In this document: one piece after another, positions 19,824 through 29,085 of the stretch
How the letters are laid out: the number at the start of each line of letters is the position of its first letter
How positions within the stretch are numbered: the stretch's first letter is position 1
Assembly (NCBI GenBank): GCA_963765585.1
Contig: CAVXXB010000014.1
Coordinates: 124,001-188,000 of the forward strand
Reading direction: 5' to 3'
Length of the DNA stretch: 64,000 nucleotides
DNA from: CAVXXB01 sp963765585
GTDB lineage: Bacteria > Calditrichota > Calditrichia > JAJRVZ01
Notes under the pieces: generated by a model
Databases searched by the model: none
The model's input: the letters and a program-made list of their open reading frames with translations, nothing else
What the model was told of the DNA's origin: nothing
Program-made: the position numbers and the translations under genes

Positions 19824-20870
19824 CTATTCAGGTTTTTTCTCTTCTTTTTTGACTTCTTCCTCTACGATATCTTCCGGTATCAGGCCCAGCTTTTGCCGTA
19901 CTTTATGTTCCAAGTCACTCAACATTTCTTCATTTTCAGCAAGATAGCGCTTCACATTTTCCCGGCCCTGACCAAGTCTAGTCTCCCCATAAGAAAACCA
20001 GGTGCCACTTTTTTGAATCAACTCATGGTTGACCGCCTGATCCAGAATATCGCCGATTTGTGAAATTCCCTGTGAATACATGATATCAAATTCTGCATCT
20101 CTGAAGGGTGGAGCCAGTTTGTTTTTTACTACTTTTGCCCGGGTCCTGTTGCCTACGATATCCTGTCCTTCTTTGATGGTCGCAATTCTGCGAATATCAA
20201 TCCGGATGGAAGTATAAAATTTTAATGCACGACCACCGGTAGTGGTTTCCGGATTACCGAACATAACCCCAATTTTTTCACGTACCTGGTTTATAAAAAT
20301 TACACTGGTATTTGATTTACTAACTGTACTGGTTAGTTTGCGCAGTGCCTGGGACATTAACCGTGCCTGGAGTCCCATATGTGAATCACCCATTTCACCT
20401 TCGATTTCAGCCCGGGGTACCAGAGCTGCAACCGAATCAATTACGATAACATCCAACGCGCCGCTTCGCACCAGTGTTTCCACTATTTCCAGGGCTTGTT
20501 CTCCGGAATCGGGTTGAGAGACGAGCAAGTTTATTGTATCCACACCCAATTTTTTGGCGTAGCTTGGATCGAGGGCATGCTCGGCATCGACAAAAGCGGC
20601 CAAACCTCCGGTTTTTTGTGCTTCTGCGACAATGTGCAAAGATAGGGTTGTTTTCCCGGAAGCTTCCGGTCCGTAAATTTCAATAATTCTTCCACGTGGA
20701 ATGCCACCGATACCTATCGCAGCATCTAAGGATACGGAACCAGTGGGGATGACATCCATAATGACCTTGGTCCTGTCACCAAGTCGCATAATTGCACCCT
20801 TACCAAACTGGCGCTCTATTTGAGTCAGTGCAACATCTACGGCTTTATTTTTTTCACTATTCGTATCCAT
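19824..20870 (-). CDS. recA: Recombinase A
   Basis: 348 residues with a GGAGC site upstream of the ATG. ATP-dependent strand exchange protein and SOS coprotease. Walker A GPEASGKTTL, FVDAEHALDPSYAKKLGVD, Walker B DVIVIDSVAAL, the L1/L2 region with GDSHMGLQARLMSQALRKL, FINQVREKIGVMFGNPETT, and a Lys/Glu-rich acidic tail (EEEVKKEEKKPE). Complete and of standard length. I searched its upstream region by eye for a LexA operator and saw no convincing one. Gene order recA-recX is conserved. Confidence 0.98.
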   Translation of the reverse strand: MDTNSEKNKAVDVALTQIERQFGKGAIMRLGDRTKVIMDVIPTGSVSLDAAIGIGGIPRGRIIEIYGPEASGKTTLSLHIVAEAQKTGGLAAFVDAEHALDPSYAKKLGVDTINLLVSQPDSGEQALEIVETLVRSGALDVIVIDSVAALVPRAEIEGEMGDSHMGLQARLMSQALRKLTSTVSKSNTSVIFINQVREKIGVMFGNPETTTGGRALKFYTSIRIDIRRIATIKEGQDIVGNRTRAKVVKNKLAPPFRDAEFDIMYSQGISQIGDILDQAVNHELIQKSGTWFSYGETRLGQGRENVKRYLAENEEMLSDLEHKVRQKLGLIPEDIVEEEVKKEEKKPE

Positions 20871-21657
20871 GGTGGGCTCCTGTATGGCTATTATTTTAAG
20901 ATTTCGTTTTATTTGTCAGTGAATTATTTCTGACTGGTTTTCTAACCAAACTGTACAAAGAATATCTCGCCAAGCCGCAAAGAAAAAATTACAAATCATG
21001 AATTTTTTATTAAGACTTATTGCACCTTGCGATGAAGAATCTAATAATTCTAAGTTTTGAATAATTATAAGTTTTTCATTCCCAAACGCAGGTATTATGT
21101 TTTCTGTAATTACCTAGGGAACTATAGAAGATTCGTGTAAATTTAATACAAAATGCCTAAAAAGTCGATAGCCGAATCCGCTGATATTGTTGTTGCAAAT
21201 ATAATGCCGTCATTAAATATTGGGAAGAACGCGGGCAAAAAAAATATCAATTAAGCCAAAATCACACAACTGTGTGAAAATGTATTTAATTAATTGATAT
21301 CCATTTTTACTATTATTTTGTATATTTTTCTTTTAGTCTATTACTCGTCCGGTCTTTACCTGATGTTTACAGATTTTTAAACGCAAAGTACACAGAGAAG
21401 ACGCAGAGCTCGCAAAACATATTATTATAAATCTTGCGTATCTCGCGTAATTCTGAGTGATCTGTCCGGTTAAGAAAATAATGTCTATTGATCTCGAAAA
21501 TTAGGATAAATAATTAGAAATGAGATATTTGTAATTGGCTATTGGCAATAAGCAATAACCAATTACTAATTTTCTCTTTCTGCGTCTCCGCGTCTCTGCC
21601 AGATAAATTACTAATGTAAAAGATTAAATTGTGTTTGTTTTAAATTCGGAGATTATT
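20871..21657. other. Gene-poor intergenic stretch with inverted repeats
   Basis: This 787-base gap has no credible gene. It holds an 11-bp inverted repeat ATATCAATTAA / TTAATTGATAT (21244-21254 and 21290-21300) enclosing a nested CACACA-AC-TGTGTG hairpin (21263-21276). It also holds a family A-type word pair (CGCAAAGTACACAGAGAAGA near 21381 and CTGCGTCTCCGCGTCTCTGCC near 21580) and family B words (ATTAGAAATGAGA near 21511, ATTGGCAATAAGCAATAACC near 21540). Confidence 0.55.
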
Positions 21658-23988
21658 ATGAGGTACTTCTTAACGCTCATCAGTATGTTCATATTTTTAA
21701 TTCTTGTACTAAACACCACGGCTGGTGTGATAGCAGATGTTCAGTTCGATGAAATACCGACGCATCTTCAATTATATACCAGGAATGAGAATGACTCCGC
21801 AAAAGTTACCATCACCGGAGTGGTAATGACACCAGGTTATGATTCAATCGAGGTTACGGTATACAAAAATGAAAGTTCCTGGAAAATCATGGCACAGGAG
21901 CTCATCTATGCAGAGAATGCAGCATCTTTTGGGCTTGAACCGACAATCCACGCAGAACTAAGCGAATATAAATTTGATGTCACATTGATTTCAGGTGACT
22001 ATCGAGACCATATTATAACCGTAGACAGTGTTTTGTGTGGCGATGCTTACATTCTGAGCGGTCAATCGAATTCACATTATGTGTGGGAAGATGCGGATTA
22101 TTCCAGTGAATTCTGCCGAACATTTGGTGTTAAAACCGGGATGTCGAATTATAATCCGTATCAGCCGGAAGATACGCTTTGGAATCTGGCCCAGGGCCAA
22201 TCATACCTTGGACCGAATGTTGGAGCTTTAGGTCTATACATTCAAAAGCTATTACTCGAGCAACACCAGATTCCCACGGCGCTCATAAATGGGGGAACAG
22301 GCGGCAGTGTCATTTCTGAACATCTGCCTGATGCGAGCGATAGATTAGATTTGAACAGTATTTATGGAAAATTACTGTATCGAATAACAAAGTCAAAAAT
22401 AGGTCATACCAAAGGTATAATTTGGCATCAGGGAGAGAATGATGCTGATTTGCAAAACACCCCGCTGTACGCAGATCGATTTCAAGAATTATATGATGCC
22501 TGGAAACTGGATTTCAGCCCGGAAAAAATATATGTTTTTCAAATTCGACCGGGTTGTGGCGGCAATATCCAGGGCCGGTTCCGTGAGGTTCAGAGAACCC
22601 TACCCGAGTTGCTTCAGGTTACCGATATCACATTGATGTCAACAACTGGGATCCCCGGACATGATGATGGGTGTCACTATAGTCTTAGCGGATATCAAAC
22701 CATGGCCCAATGGATATTTAATGTGATCGCCGCGGATTTTTATGGTTCAACAGACACACTTGAAATTTTTCCTGCCAATATCATTGCCGTTAATTTTATC
22801 CGGGAGCAGCAGGAGTTGCATCTGAAATTTGAGGATAGCGGGTCATTAATCTGGCCTGATGAGATGTCTGGACTACGTATGGAGGACTATTTTTATCTCG
22901 ATGGATATTTTGGTATGATTGATTCGGGATATGCCAGTGGAGACTCGGTGGTTCTGAAATTAAAAGGACAACAATATATTGATAAAATTACATATCTTCC
23001 TGATGTTAAAGATAATACCGGATTGGTAACATATGAGGGCCCCTGGGTGACAAATTCGAGAGGAATTGGTGCGTTATCCTTTTATGAATTTCCGGTTACA
23101 AATCCTCCGAATAAGATAAAAGTTGTTTCGCCAAATGGTAATGAAATATTAAATCCAGGAACCCAATATACGATCACATGGGAAAGTGACGGCGTAGGTG
23201 AAGTAGATATAGAATTCAGTGCCGATAATGGGCAGACCTGGTCTGTAATTATTGAAGATATTCTCGCAAATCCGGCCAAATATTTTTGGACAGTACCCGA
23301 TACTTCCTCCGAGGAATGCCGGATTCGCATAGTGAATAACATTGATAATTCAGTTGCTGATGAAAGTAACCTGGTGTTTAGTATTGTATCAAAATCTCTG
23401 AGCATAATACAACCGAATGGCGGGGAGGCGTTGCTGGTAGATTCTGTATATACCGTAAAATGGCAAAGTGAGTTTATCGACAATGTAAGAATTCAATACT
23501 CGGTAGATAATGGCAATAACTGGGGAACGGTAAAAAGAACAACACAGGCAGCACCGGGCCAGGTTGATTGGGTTGTGCCTGATAATTTGTCTGATAGTTG
23601 TCTTGTCAGGATTATTGATACTGCAGATGACCAAATCTTCGATATCAGTGATGAGGTATTTTCGATTAAATCTATTGCGGGGGTATACAGCCAGTCTCCC
23701 CAAGTTCCCGAAAAATTTGGTTTAAAACAAAACTGGCCAAATCCATTTAATCCTTCAACTACAATTGAATATAACCTTGAGAAAACGAGCCAGGTTACAC
23801 TATATATTATGAATTCGCTGGGGGAAAAAATAACAACAATTATTGATGAGAATAAAAGTCCTGGCAATTACCGGGTTATCTGGAATGGCAGAAATGCTGT
23901 TGGGATTCCGGTGGCATCGGGTATCTATTATTACATTTTATCGGCCGGCCAGGAAGTGATGAGTAAAAAGATGCTGCTGATCCGGTAG
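21658..23988 (+). CDS. Secreted SASA/SGNH-type acetylesterase with type IX sorting domain
   Basis: 776 residues from ATG 21658 (GGAG 7 bases upstream; a GTG nine codons earlier is in frame). Signal peptide MRYFLTLISMFIFLILVLNT. A sialate-O-acetylesterase-like SGNH domain spans about residues 125-365: CGDAYILSGQSNSHY (nucleophile Ser in GQSN), IIWHQGENDAD, and the late GHDDGCHYSLSGYQ with the catalytic Asp/His. Two similar Ser/Thr-rich Ig-like repeats follow (about 490-570 and 575-660; each has SPNGNE/QPNGGE, ITW or VKW, SxDNGxxW, W.VPD, CxxRI). It ends with an NWPNPFNPST-type sorting domain. It probably deacetylates extracellular polysaccharide. Stand-alone gene. Confidence 0.88.
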   Translation: MRYFLTLISMFIFLILVLNTTAGVIADVQFDEIPTHLQLYTRNENDSAKVTITGVVMTPGYDSIEVTVYKNESSWKIMAQELIYAENAASFGLEPTIHAELSEYKFDVTLISGDYRDHIITVDSVLCGDAYILSGQSNSHYVWEDADYSSEFCRTFGVKTGMSNYNPYQPEDTLWNLAQGQSYLGPNVGALGLYIQKLLLEQHQIPTALINGGTGGSVISEHLPDASDRLDLNSIYGKLLYRITKSKIGHTKGIIWHQGENDADLQNTPLYADRFQELYDAWKLDFSPEKIYVFQIRPGCGGNIQGRFREVQRTLPELLQVTDITLMSTTGIPGHDDGCHYSLSGYQTMAQWIFNVIAADFYGSTDTLEIFPANIIAVNFIREQQELHLKFEDSGSLIWPDEMSGLRMEDYFYLDGYFGMIDSGYASGDSVVLKLKGQQYIDKITYLPDVKDNTGLVTYEGPWVTNSRGIGALSFYEFPVTNPPNKIKVVSPNGNEILNPGTQYTITWESDGVGEVDIEFSADNGQTWSVIIEDILANPAKYFWTVPDTSSEECRIRIVNNIDNSVADESNLVFSIVSKSLSIIQPNGGEALLVDSVYTVKWQSEFIDNVRIQYSVDNGNNWGTVKRTTQAAPGQVDWVVPDNLSDSCLVRIIDTADDQIFDISDEVFSIKSIAGVYSQSPQVPEKFGLKQNWPNPFNPSTTIEYNLEKTSQVTLYIMNSLGEKITTIIDENKSPGNYRVIWNGRNAVGIPVASGIYYYILSAGQEVMSKKMLLIR

Positions 23989-23997
23989 GCTTTTTTT

Positions 23998-24017
23998 GAC
24001 AGGATAACAGGATTAAC
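23998..24017 (+). repeat. Left 20-bp inverted repeat flanking GxxExxY gene
   Basis: GACAGGATAACAGGATTAAC; its exact reverse complement is at 24455-24474. The two repeats enclose only the GxxExxY gene, so the 477-base unit looks like a discrete cassette. Confidence 0.85.
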
Positions 24018-24072
24018 ATGATCTATTTATTGTGTATCGGCAATTGGTACAATTGTTGCAACACTTAACAAT

Positions 24073-24444
24073 GTGAAAGATGAAAATCTTACAAATAAAA
24101 TTATTGGATGTGCATTCTCCGTTTATAACCATATAGGCTCTGGTTATCTGGAATCGGTTTATGAGAAGTGTATGCTGATTGAGTTAAAGAAAACAGGATT
24201 GCAAGTCGTTTCTCAACATCCTATAAAGGTACTTTATAAAGGTCAAACGGTTGGCGAGTTTATTGCAGATCTGGTTGTTGAAGAATCGATTGTTGTAGAA
24301 TTGAAAGCAATCACTCAATTATTAAAAATTCATGAAGCACAGCTAGTTAATTATTTGGTTTCCACAGGTATGGATATTGGCCTGTTAATAAACTTTGGTC
24401 CTGATAAAGTCAGTATAAAAAGAAAAATCAGGGTTTTAAATTAA
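24073..24444 (+). CDS. GxxExxY protein (PD-(D/E)XK-like)
   Basis: 123 residues starting at GTG 24073. It shows the name-giving GYLESVY motif (residues about 24-30) and a nuclease-like core with FIADLVVEE and IVVELKA, followed by HEAQLVNYL and GLLINFG. The fold is related to Holliday-junction/PD-(D/E)XK nucleases; function is not established. The gene is the sole content of a unit bounded by perfect 20-bp inverted repeats. These genes are frequently scattered among intergenic repeats in FCB and related genomes, which suggests a mobile or repeat-associated habit (inference). Confidence 0.9.
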   Translation: MKDENLTNKIIGCAFSVYNHIGSGYLESVYEKCMLIELKKTGLQVVSQHPIKVLYKGQTVGEFIADLVVEESIVVELKAITQLLKIHEAQLVNYLVSTGMDIGLLINFGPDKVSIKRKIRVLN

Positions 24445-24454
24445 TAGGTATCCT

Positions 24455-24474
24455 GTTAATCCTGTTATCCTGTC
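24455..24474 (-). repeat. Right 20-bp inverted repeat flanking GxxExxY gene
   Basis: GTTAATCCTGTTATCCTGTC, the exact reverse complement of 23998-24017. The same word partly recurs at 62490-62507 (GGATTATCCTGTCTAAATAA), without a gene. Confidence 0.85.
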
Positions 24475-24486
24475 TAATAAAAAAAA

Positions 24487-24879
24487 TTACCTAACCAGTA
24501 CCGCTTTGTATCCATATTGTAAAATACCCGAGTGGCCTTCGCTCTGAATTTTGCGGGTCATAAGCATGACTTTGCTGTCTACAGAAACCTCATCCAGTTC
24601 GCAGTCGACAATCTGCGCTGTCAAACGAGCGCCTTCACTTGTTTCGATAATTCCCACAACATAGGGAACCTGTAATGCAAATTCTTCTGCCGCAACCCGA
24701 ATTACAGTATAGGTGAGCACTTTCCCCTCAGGTTTTAGCGAGATCTGATCAAATTTGGTCTTGCCACAAGAAGGACATATTCTGCGTGGTGGGAAAGTTA
24801 TAAAGTGGCAATTTGAACATCTGCCTGCCTCCAGCCGCATCCTTTGTGGAATTTCTCTGGTATATTTTGGTACTATCAT
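24487..24879 (-). CDS. DUF35 Zn-ribbon/OB-fold acyl-CoA-binding scaffold protein
   Basis: 130 residues. Zinc ribbon with Cys21, Cys24, Cys35 and Cys38 (CSNCHFITFPPRRICPSCG) followed by an OB-fold with LTYTVIRVAAEEFALQVPYV and GIIETSEGARLTAQI. In archaea the DUF35 protein bridges acetoacetyl-CoA thiolase and HMG-CoA synthase in one complex with a shared CoA tunnel. Here it overlaps the thiolase gene's stop by 4 bases, and the HMG-CoA synthase gene is just upstream on the same strand, so the same assembly is likely (inference from order and family). Confidence 0.9.
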   Translation of the reverse strand: MIVPKYTREIPQRMRLEAGRCSNCHFITFPPRRICPSCGKTKFDQISLKPEGKVLTYTVIRVAAEEFALQVPYVVGIIETSEGARLTAQIVDCELDEVSVDSKVMLMTRKIQSEGHSGILQYGYKAVLVR

Positions 24880-26027
24880 GACTTTGCCTCCAGAATATGA
24901 ATCACGCAGCTCCCGCCGGATCCACCCATATTTTGTGCCATGGCCAGGCGTGCATTTTTAATTTGACGTTCACCCGCATTACCCCGCAAATGTTCGACCA
25001 GCTCAATGACCTGGGCAACACCACTGGCACCAACCGGATGTCCTTTTGACTTTAATCCGCCACTCACATTTATCGGAATTTTTCCGTCATACCTGGTCAA
25101 TCCGTCTTTAACGGCCGGACCGGCACTACCGCGTTCTACCAGTTTCAATTCTTCCATGATTATCAGCTCGGCGATTGTAAAACAGTCGTGAACTTCAATT
25201 ATATCAAGGTCATCAGGTGATATACCGGCCATACTATATGCTTTTTCTGCGGCTTTTGCCACGGCTGGAAGAGTTGCAGGATCTTTACGTGAGTGCAGCG
25301 CCATCATATCCGTGGCATGGGCACTGGCCCGAATTTTAACCGGTGAGTTCTTTAAATTTGCCGCAATTTCGGGAGTGGTAACGATCACTGCGGCCGCACC
25401 ATCGGTTACCGGTGAGCAATCCAATAATCCCAAAGGATCGGCCACCAGAGTGGAAGAAAGTACCTGCTCTAATGTAACTTTCATCGGGAACTGAGCCAGT
25501 GGATTCATAGATCCGTGAAGATGGTTTTTGACAGCAACCTCTGCAAGATGTTCTCTGGAAGTGCCGTACTTATGCATATGCGCTCTGGCCATCATTGCAT
25601 ATAGACCAGGAAATGTTACACCGTGAAAAGCTTCATAGTCCTGATCAGAGGCTGTTGCCAAAGCATAGGTTGCGTCGGCGCCATCATTCATCTTTTCAAC
25701 ACCGCCTGCTAAAACAATATCAGATAACCCGCTGCCCACTTCGATAAACGCCTGCCTGACAGCAAGCCCACCGGAAGCACATGCCGATTCAACATGCGTG
25801 GCTGCTAATCCGGGCATTCCCAGATAGTCAGCCATAAGCGATGCAATATGTTCCTGCCCATTGAACAGCCCCGGAGACATTGCGCCGATGTACATGCTGT
25901 CAATATGATCGACACCGGCATCATTTATTGCTGCCAGGGCCGCTTCGACAAATAAATCGCGTAATGACTGCTCCCAGCGTTCACCGAATTGGGTCATTCC
26001 AACTCCAATTATTACCACATCACGCAT
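24876..26027 (-). CDS. Acetoacetyl-CoA thiolase, archaeal/SCP-x type
   Basis: 383 residues from ATG 26027 (AAGGAG 7-8 bases upstream). Condenses two acetyl-CoA or cleaves acetoacetyl-CoA. The nucleophile Cys83 lies in ESACASGGLAV. The catalytic His is in KSKGHPVGASGVAQ, and the C-terminal Cys in NMGGSGGSCVIHIL. LDIIEVHDCFTIAELI is typical of the SCP-x/archaeal branch rather than the PhaA/AtoB branch. It is followed with a 4-base overlap by the DUF35 gene and preceded, after a 265-base gap containing a repeat pair, by HMG-CoA synthase. The three genes stand in the order found in archaeal mevalonate clusters. Confidence 0.92.
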   Translation of the reverse strand: MRDVVIIGVGMTQFGERWEQSLRDLFVEAALAAINDAGVDHIDSMYIGAMSPGLFNGQEHIASLMADYLGMPGLAATHVESACASGGLAVRQAFIEVGSGLSDIVLAGGVEKMNDGADATYALATASDQDYEAFHGVTFPGLYAMMARAHMHKYGTSREHLAEVAVKNHLHGSMNPLAQFPMKVTLEQVLSSTLVADPLGLLDCSPVTDGAAAVIVTTPEIAANLKNSPVKIRASAHATDMMALHSRKDPATLPAVAKAAEKAYSMAGISPDDLDIIEVHDCFTIAELIIMEELKLVERGSAGPAVKDGLTRYDGKIPINVSGGLKSKGHPVGASGVAQVIELVEHLRGNAGERQIKNARLAMAQNMGGSGGSCVIHILEAKS

Positions 26028-26123
26028 TATATTCTCCTTTAAATATTTTTTCAATTCAATATCGATTAACCACTAAGATATGAAAATAAAATTCCGAGAA
26101 ATGTAAATAAAACACAACAATTT

Positions 26124-26185
26124 GTCACCCTGAATTCATTTCAGGGTCTATTTATTTAGATCCTGAAACAAGTTCAGGATGACGA
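26124..26185. repeat. Inverted pair of family E repeats (CCTGAACTTGTTTCAGGA type)
   Basis: In the gap between the thiolase and HMG-CoA synthase genes the left unit GTCACCCTGAATTCATTTCA(GGGTCT) faces a right unit that is its near reverse complement (AGATCCTGAAACAAGTTCAG followed by GATGAC). Single copies occur at 43170-43196 and, inside coding sequence, at 51020-51045. Confidence 0.75.
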
Positions 26186-26292
26186 TTTGGAAGAAATTCG
26201 CATTTTTCAGAAATTTATACAATAAATGATTTTATCAAAATCAGTACTTTGTGTCTTAAAATTTTAGTGGTTCAAACTTAAATTAACTGCTT

Positions 26293-27339
26293 TCAATCAT
26301 TCAGATGTATCTTGTGATAATGTTTTGTGTATTTTCCGTAGTCCAGATAGATTTTATGGCCATCCAACATGCTGCGAAAACTGGGTGCATTTTTACGAAT
26401 TTTTTCTATTTGATTTGTCACTTTAAATATAAATGCATCACTTCCGGCACCAGACCCGAATGAAACATGCAAAATACGATCACCCGGTTTTGCAACATCC
26501 AGGGTGGCGGCTAACCCGGTAGGGGATGATCCGGAATATGTGTTACCCATCCAGGGAACAATCCATCCTGGTTGCATCTGATCTTTGCTGAATCCCAGAA
26601 TCTTTCCGGCTTTTTGCGGAAACTTGCCATTTGGCATATGAAATACAGCATAGGCAAAATCGTTGGCCGTCATACCCGCTTTTTCCAGAATTCCTTTTCC
26701 GGCGCTCAGTACATGTTTGAAATATGCGGGCTCACCAGTAAACCGTCCGCCATGCATGGGATACATCCGGCCCTCTCTTCGCCAAAAATCGCCAGTATCA
26801 GATGTAAAGGAATAGGTATGTTCAATTTCTGCAACAACATTATCGATCCCCATTATGAATGCAGCACCACCTGCCGATGCGGTATATTCCAAAGCATCGC
26901 CAGGTGCACCCTGTGATGTATCGGCGCCGATGCCCAGGGCGTATTTCATTTCCCCGGATTTGACATGACTATAAGCGACATACATCGCCTCGGTCCCGGC
27001 CTTACATGCAAACTCAAAATCCGCTACATGGACTTCGGGCCCGATACCAAGTGCATCAACAAGCACAGTGCCACTTGGCTTGACTGCATATGGGTGTGAT
27101 TCTGAGCCAATGTACACGGCGCCTATCTCTTTGGGATCTATGCCTGCACGCTGTACTGCGTATCTGGCCGCCTGAATGGATATTGTGATAGTATCTTCAT
27201 CCATACCGGGTACGGTTTTTTCATACACCTGTAATCCGCGTTTGATGGATTCGGGATCCTTGCCCCATTGATGTGCGATATCTTCAACTTTAATCCGGTA
27301 ACACGGAACATATGACCCATAACTTACAATACCTACCAT
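26293..27339 (-). CDS. Hydroxymethylglutaryl-CoA synthase, archaeal type
   Basis: 348 residues with AAGGAG before the ATG. Condenses acetoacetyl-CoA with acetyl-CoA to HMG-CoA, first committed step of the mevalonate route. The catalytic triad fits the archaeal enzymes: Glu80 in IGSESHPYAVKPS, Cys112 in FEFACKAGTEAM and His234 in AVFHMPNGKFPQKAGK. Length (about 350) is the archaeal one, shorter than animal or Staphylococcus enzymes. First gene of HMGCS-thiolase-DUF35 on the minus strand. No mevalonate kinase or HMG-CoA reductase is in the window, so isoprenoid synthesis versus a catabolic use of HMG-CoA stays open. Confidence 0.92.
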   Translation of the reverse strand: MVGIVSYGSYVPCYRIKVEDIAHQWGKDPESIKRGLQVYEKTVPGMDEDTITISIQAARYAVQRAGIDPKEIGAVYIGSESHPYAVKPSGTVLVDALGIGPEVHVADFEFACKAGTEAMYVAYSHVKSGEMKYALGIGADTSQGAPGDALEYTASAGGAAFIMGIDNVVAEIEHTYSFTSDTGDFWRREGRMYPMHGGRFTGEPAYFKHVLSAGKGILEKAGMTANDFAYAVFHMPNGKFPQKAGKILGFSKDQMQPGWIVPWMGNTYSGSSPTGLAATLDVAKPGDRILHVSFGSGAGSDAFIFKVTNQIEKIRKNAPSFRSMLDGHKIYLDYGKYTKHYHKIHLND

Positions 27340-27729
27340 AAGGTCTCCTTATTTGCTAATATAAATGGAGGGACTAATCCTGTGAAAGAATGTAAATTGT
27401 GAAGATATGAATTACAACATTTTTCTGTTAATTTTGTGTGAAAATGCAGCTGATTATTTTGAGTATATAGAACTATAAAAGTTCCTGAGCACCTAAGTCC
27501 CTATGAATTTTGTATCTTTATCATATCTAACTTCTAACTTGTAACTTGAACTTGAATCCTGAATCCTGCATCAAGTATCCAGCATCCTGACCCCAACCAA
27601 GAAGCATTTTCATTTCCTGCTAAATAAGCTCGACCAGTTCGCAATTCTTGTGTAAATTATTTTTGCGTGTTTGTGAATTACATATATTAACAATACAGGC
27701 TACTACATTTATTCTGTTGTGAGGAGAAA
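27340..27729. other. Intergenic stretch with family C repeat
   Basis: 390 bases between two divergent genes, so it must hold both promoters, which I cannot place with confidence. Words TTGAACTTGAATCCTGAATC followed by CTGCATCAAGTATCCAGCATCCTG (27545-27590) belong to the dispersed ATCCTG family. The rest is AT-rich with no gene. Confidence 0.5.
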
Positions 27730-29010
27730 ATGGAATCATTAGGAAGACATGTGCTGGTTGAATTTTATGAATGTTCATCAGATATTTTAAATGATGTATC
27801 AATAATCGAAAATCACATGGTGGATGCCGCGAAGGAAGCCGGCGCTACCGTCATTAATTCTACATTTCATCATTTTTCACCGTTTGGTGTGTCGGGTGTT
27901 GTGGTCATCCAGGAGAGTCACCTGGCCATCCATACCTGGCCTGAATATCGCTACGCCGCTGTGGATTTATTTACCTGTGGCGAACCGGTTGATCCCTGGG
28001 TATCATATAACTATCTGAAAAATGCGTTTAAAGCCGGCCATGGTTCCAGCATGGAAATCAGACGCGGGCAATTGAAACTGCTCGAATCTTCAAAGATTGA
28101 TATTCCTGCCATGCGTGAGCAGGCAGAGGAAAACGTGCCCTTCCCCAAGTATACAAGGAACATCTGGTTTACGGAGCGCAATGATTACATCGCCTTATCA
28201 CTTAGACATAAAGGAGATCCGTTGTTTCGTAAACAGTCGGATTTTCAAAAAGTGGAAATTTATGATACCTATCAGTTTGGTAAAATGCTTACCTGTGATG
28301 GAGCCATTATGTGCGCCGAAAAGGATGAACATGTATATCATGAGATGATTACCCATGTGCCCCTTTTTACGCATCCAAATCCAAAACGGGTGCTGGTAAT
28401 CGGTGGTGGTGATGGCGGTACCGTGAGAGAAATTGTCAGACATGAGGGAATTGAAGAGGTGGTACTGGTTGAAATTGACGAAGTAGTAGTCACCGCTAGC
28501 AAGGAACACCTCCCATCACTGGCATCTGCCCTGGATCATCCCAAACTTGATTTGCATATTGAAGACGGTATCAAATATGTTTCCAATACAGAGGACGAAG
28601 CTTTTGATATTGTCCTGATCGATTCAACGGATCCCGTGGGACCTGCGGTCGGTCTTTTCAACGTAGACTTTTACAAACAGGTTAGACGGATCTTGAGCCC
28701 CCAGGGAATCATGGTTGCGCAGAGTGAATCTCCCAGGTTTAATATCCCGGTATTCAAAGAAATCTACGGAGCCCATAAATCTGTTTTTGGTGAGAATCAG
28801 GTATATGCATATCTCGCATTTATTCCCACATATCCGACAGGGATGTGGAGCTTCTCATTTTGTACAAAAGGAAACTTAAACCCGGTAAATGATTTTCGTT
28901 CTGATGAATCAAAACAGTTCGCGCACGATCACAAGTTGAATTATTATAGTGATGAGCTGCATAAAGCAGCATTTGTATTACCGCGTTTTGTCCAGGAAAT
29001 GCTGGGATAA
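27730..29010 (+). CDS. Fused S-adenosylmethionine decarboxylase - spermidine synthase
   Basis: 426 residues, AGGAG 6 bases upstream. Residues 1-about 125 are a class 1b (Thermotoga-type) AdoMet decarboxylase: the self-cleavage Ser63 in VIQESHLAIHTWPE gives the pyruvoyl cofactor, with His68 and Cys83 in their usual places. Residues about 140-426 are a spermidine synthase with VLVIGGGDGGTVREIVRH (AdoMet-type fold), DIVLIDSTDPVGPAVGLF (decarboxylated AdoMet/amine site) and AYLAFIPTYPTGMWSF. One chain would thus make decarboxylated AdoMet and use it to aminopropylate putrescine; autocleavage at Ser63 would still release an N-terminal beta chain. No frameshift lies between the domains, so the fusion is real in this sequence. 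Stand-alone gene. Confidence 0.93.
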   Translation: MESLGRHVLVEFYECSSDILNDVSIIENHMVDAAKEAGATVINSTFHHFSPFGVSGVVVIQESHLAIHTWPEYRYAAVDLFTCGEPVDPWVSYNYLKNAFKAGHGSSMEIRRGQLKLLESSKIDIPAMREQAEENVPFPKYTRNIWFTERNDYIALSLRHKGDPLFRKQSDFQKVEIYDTYQFGKMLTCDGAIMCAEKDEHVYHEMITHVPLFTHPNPKRVLVIGGGDGGTVREIVRHEGIEEVVLVEIDEVVVTASKEHLPSLASALDHPKLDLHIEDGIKYVSNTEDEAFDIVLIDSTDPVGPAVGLFNVDFYKQVRRILSPQGIMVAQSESPRFNIPVFKEIYGAHKSVFGENQVYAYLAFIPTYPTGMWSFSFCTKGNLNPVNDFRSDESKQFAHDHKLNYYSDELHKAAFVLPRFVQEMLG

Positions 29011-29085
29011 CATGTTACGGTGGCTGGGCTGATTCTTTAATTTTCGTAGTGGATAATTATTCTGATTAATTAATAGGATTTACCA

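Noticed and set aside
20871..21000. LexA operator upstream of recA
   Set aside because: Neither a CTGT-N8-ACAG nor a GAAC-N4-GTTC site could be seen close to the start.
21153..21254. 33-codon frame starting MPKKSIAESADIV
   Set aside because: No ribosome-binding site, ends in an inverted repeat, no recognisable pattern.
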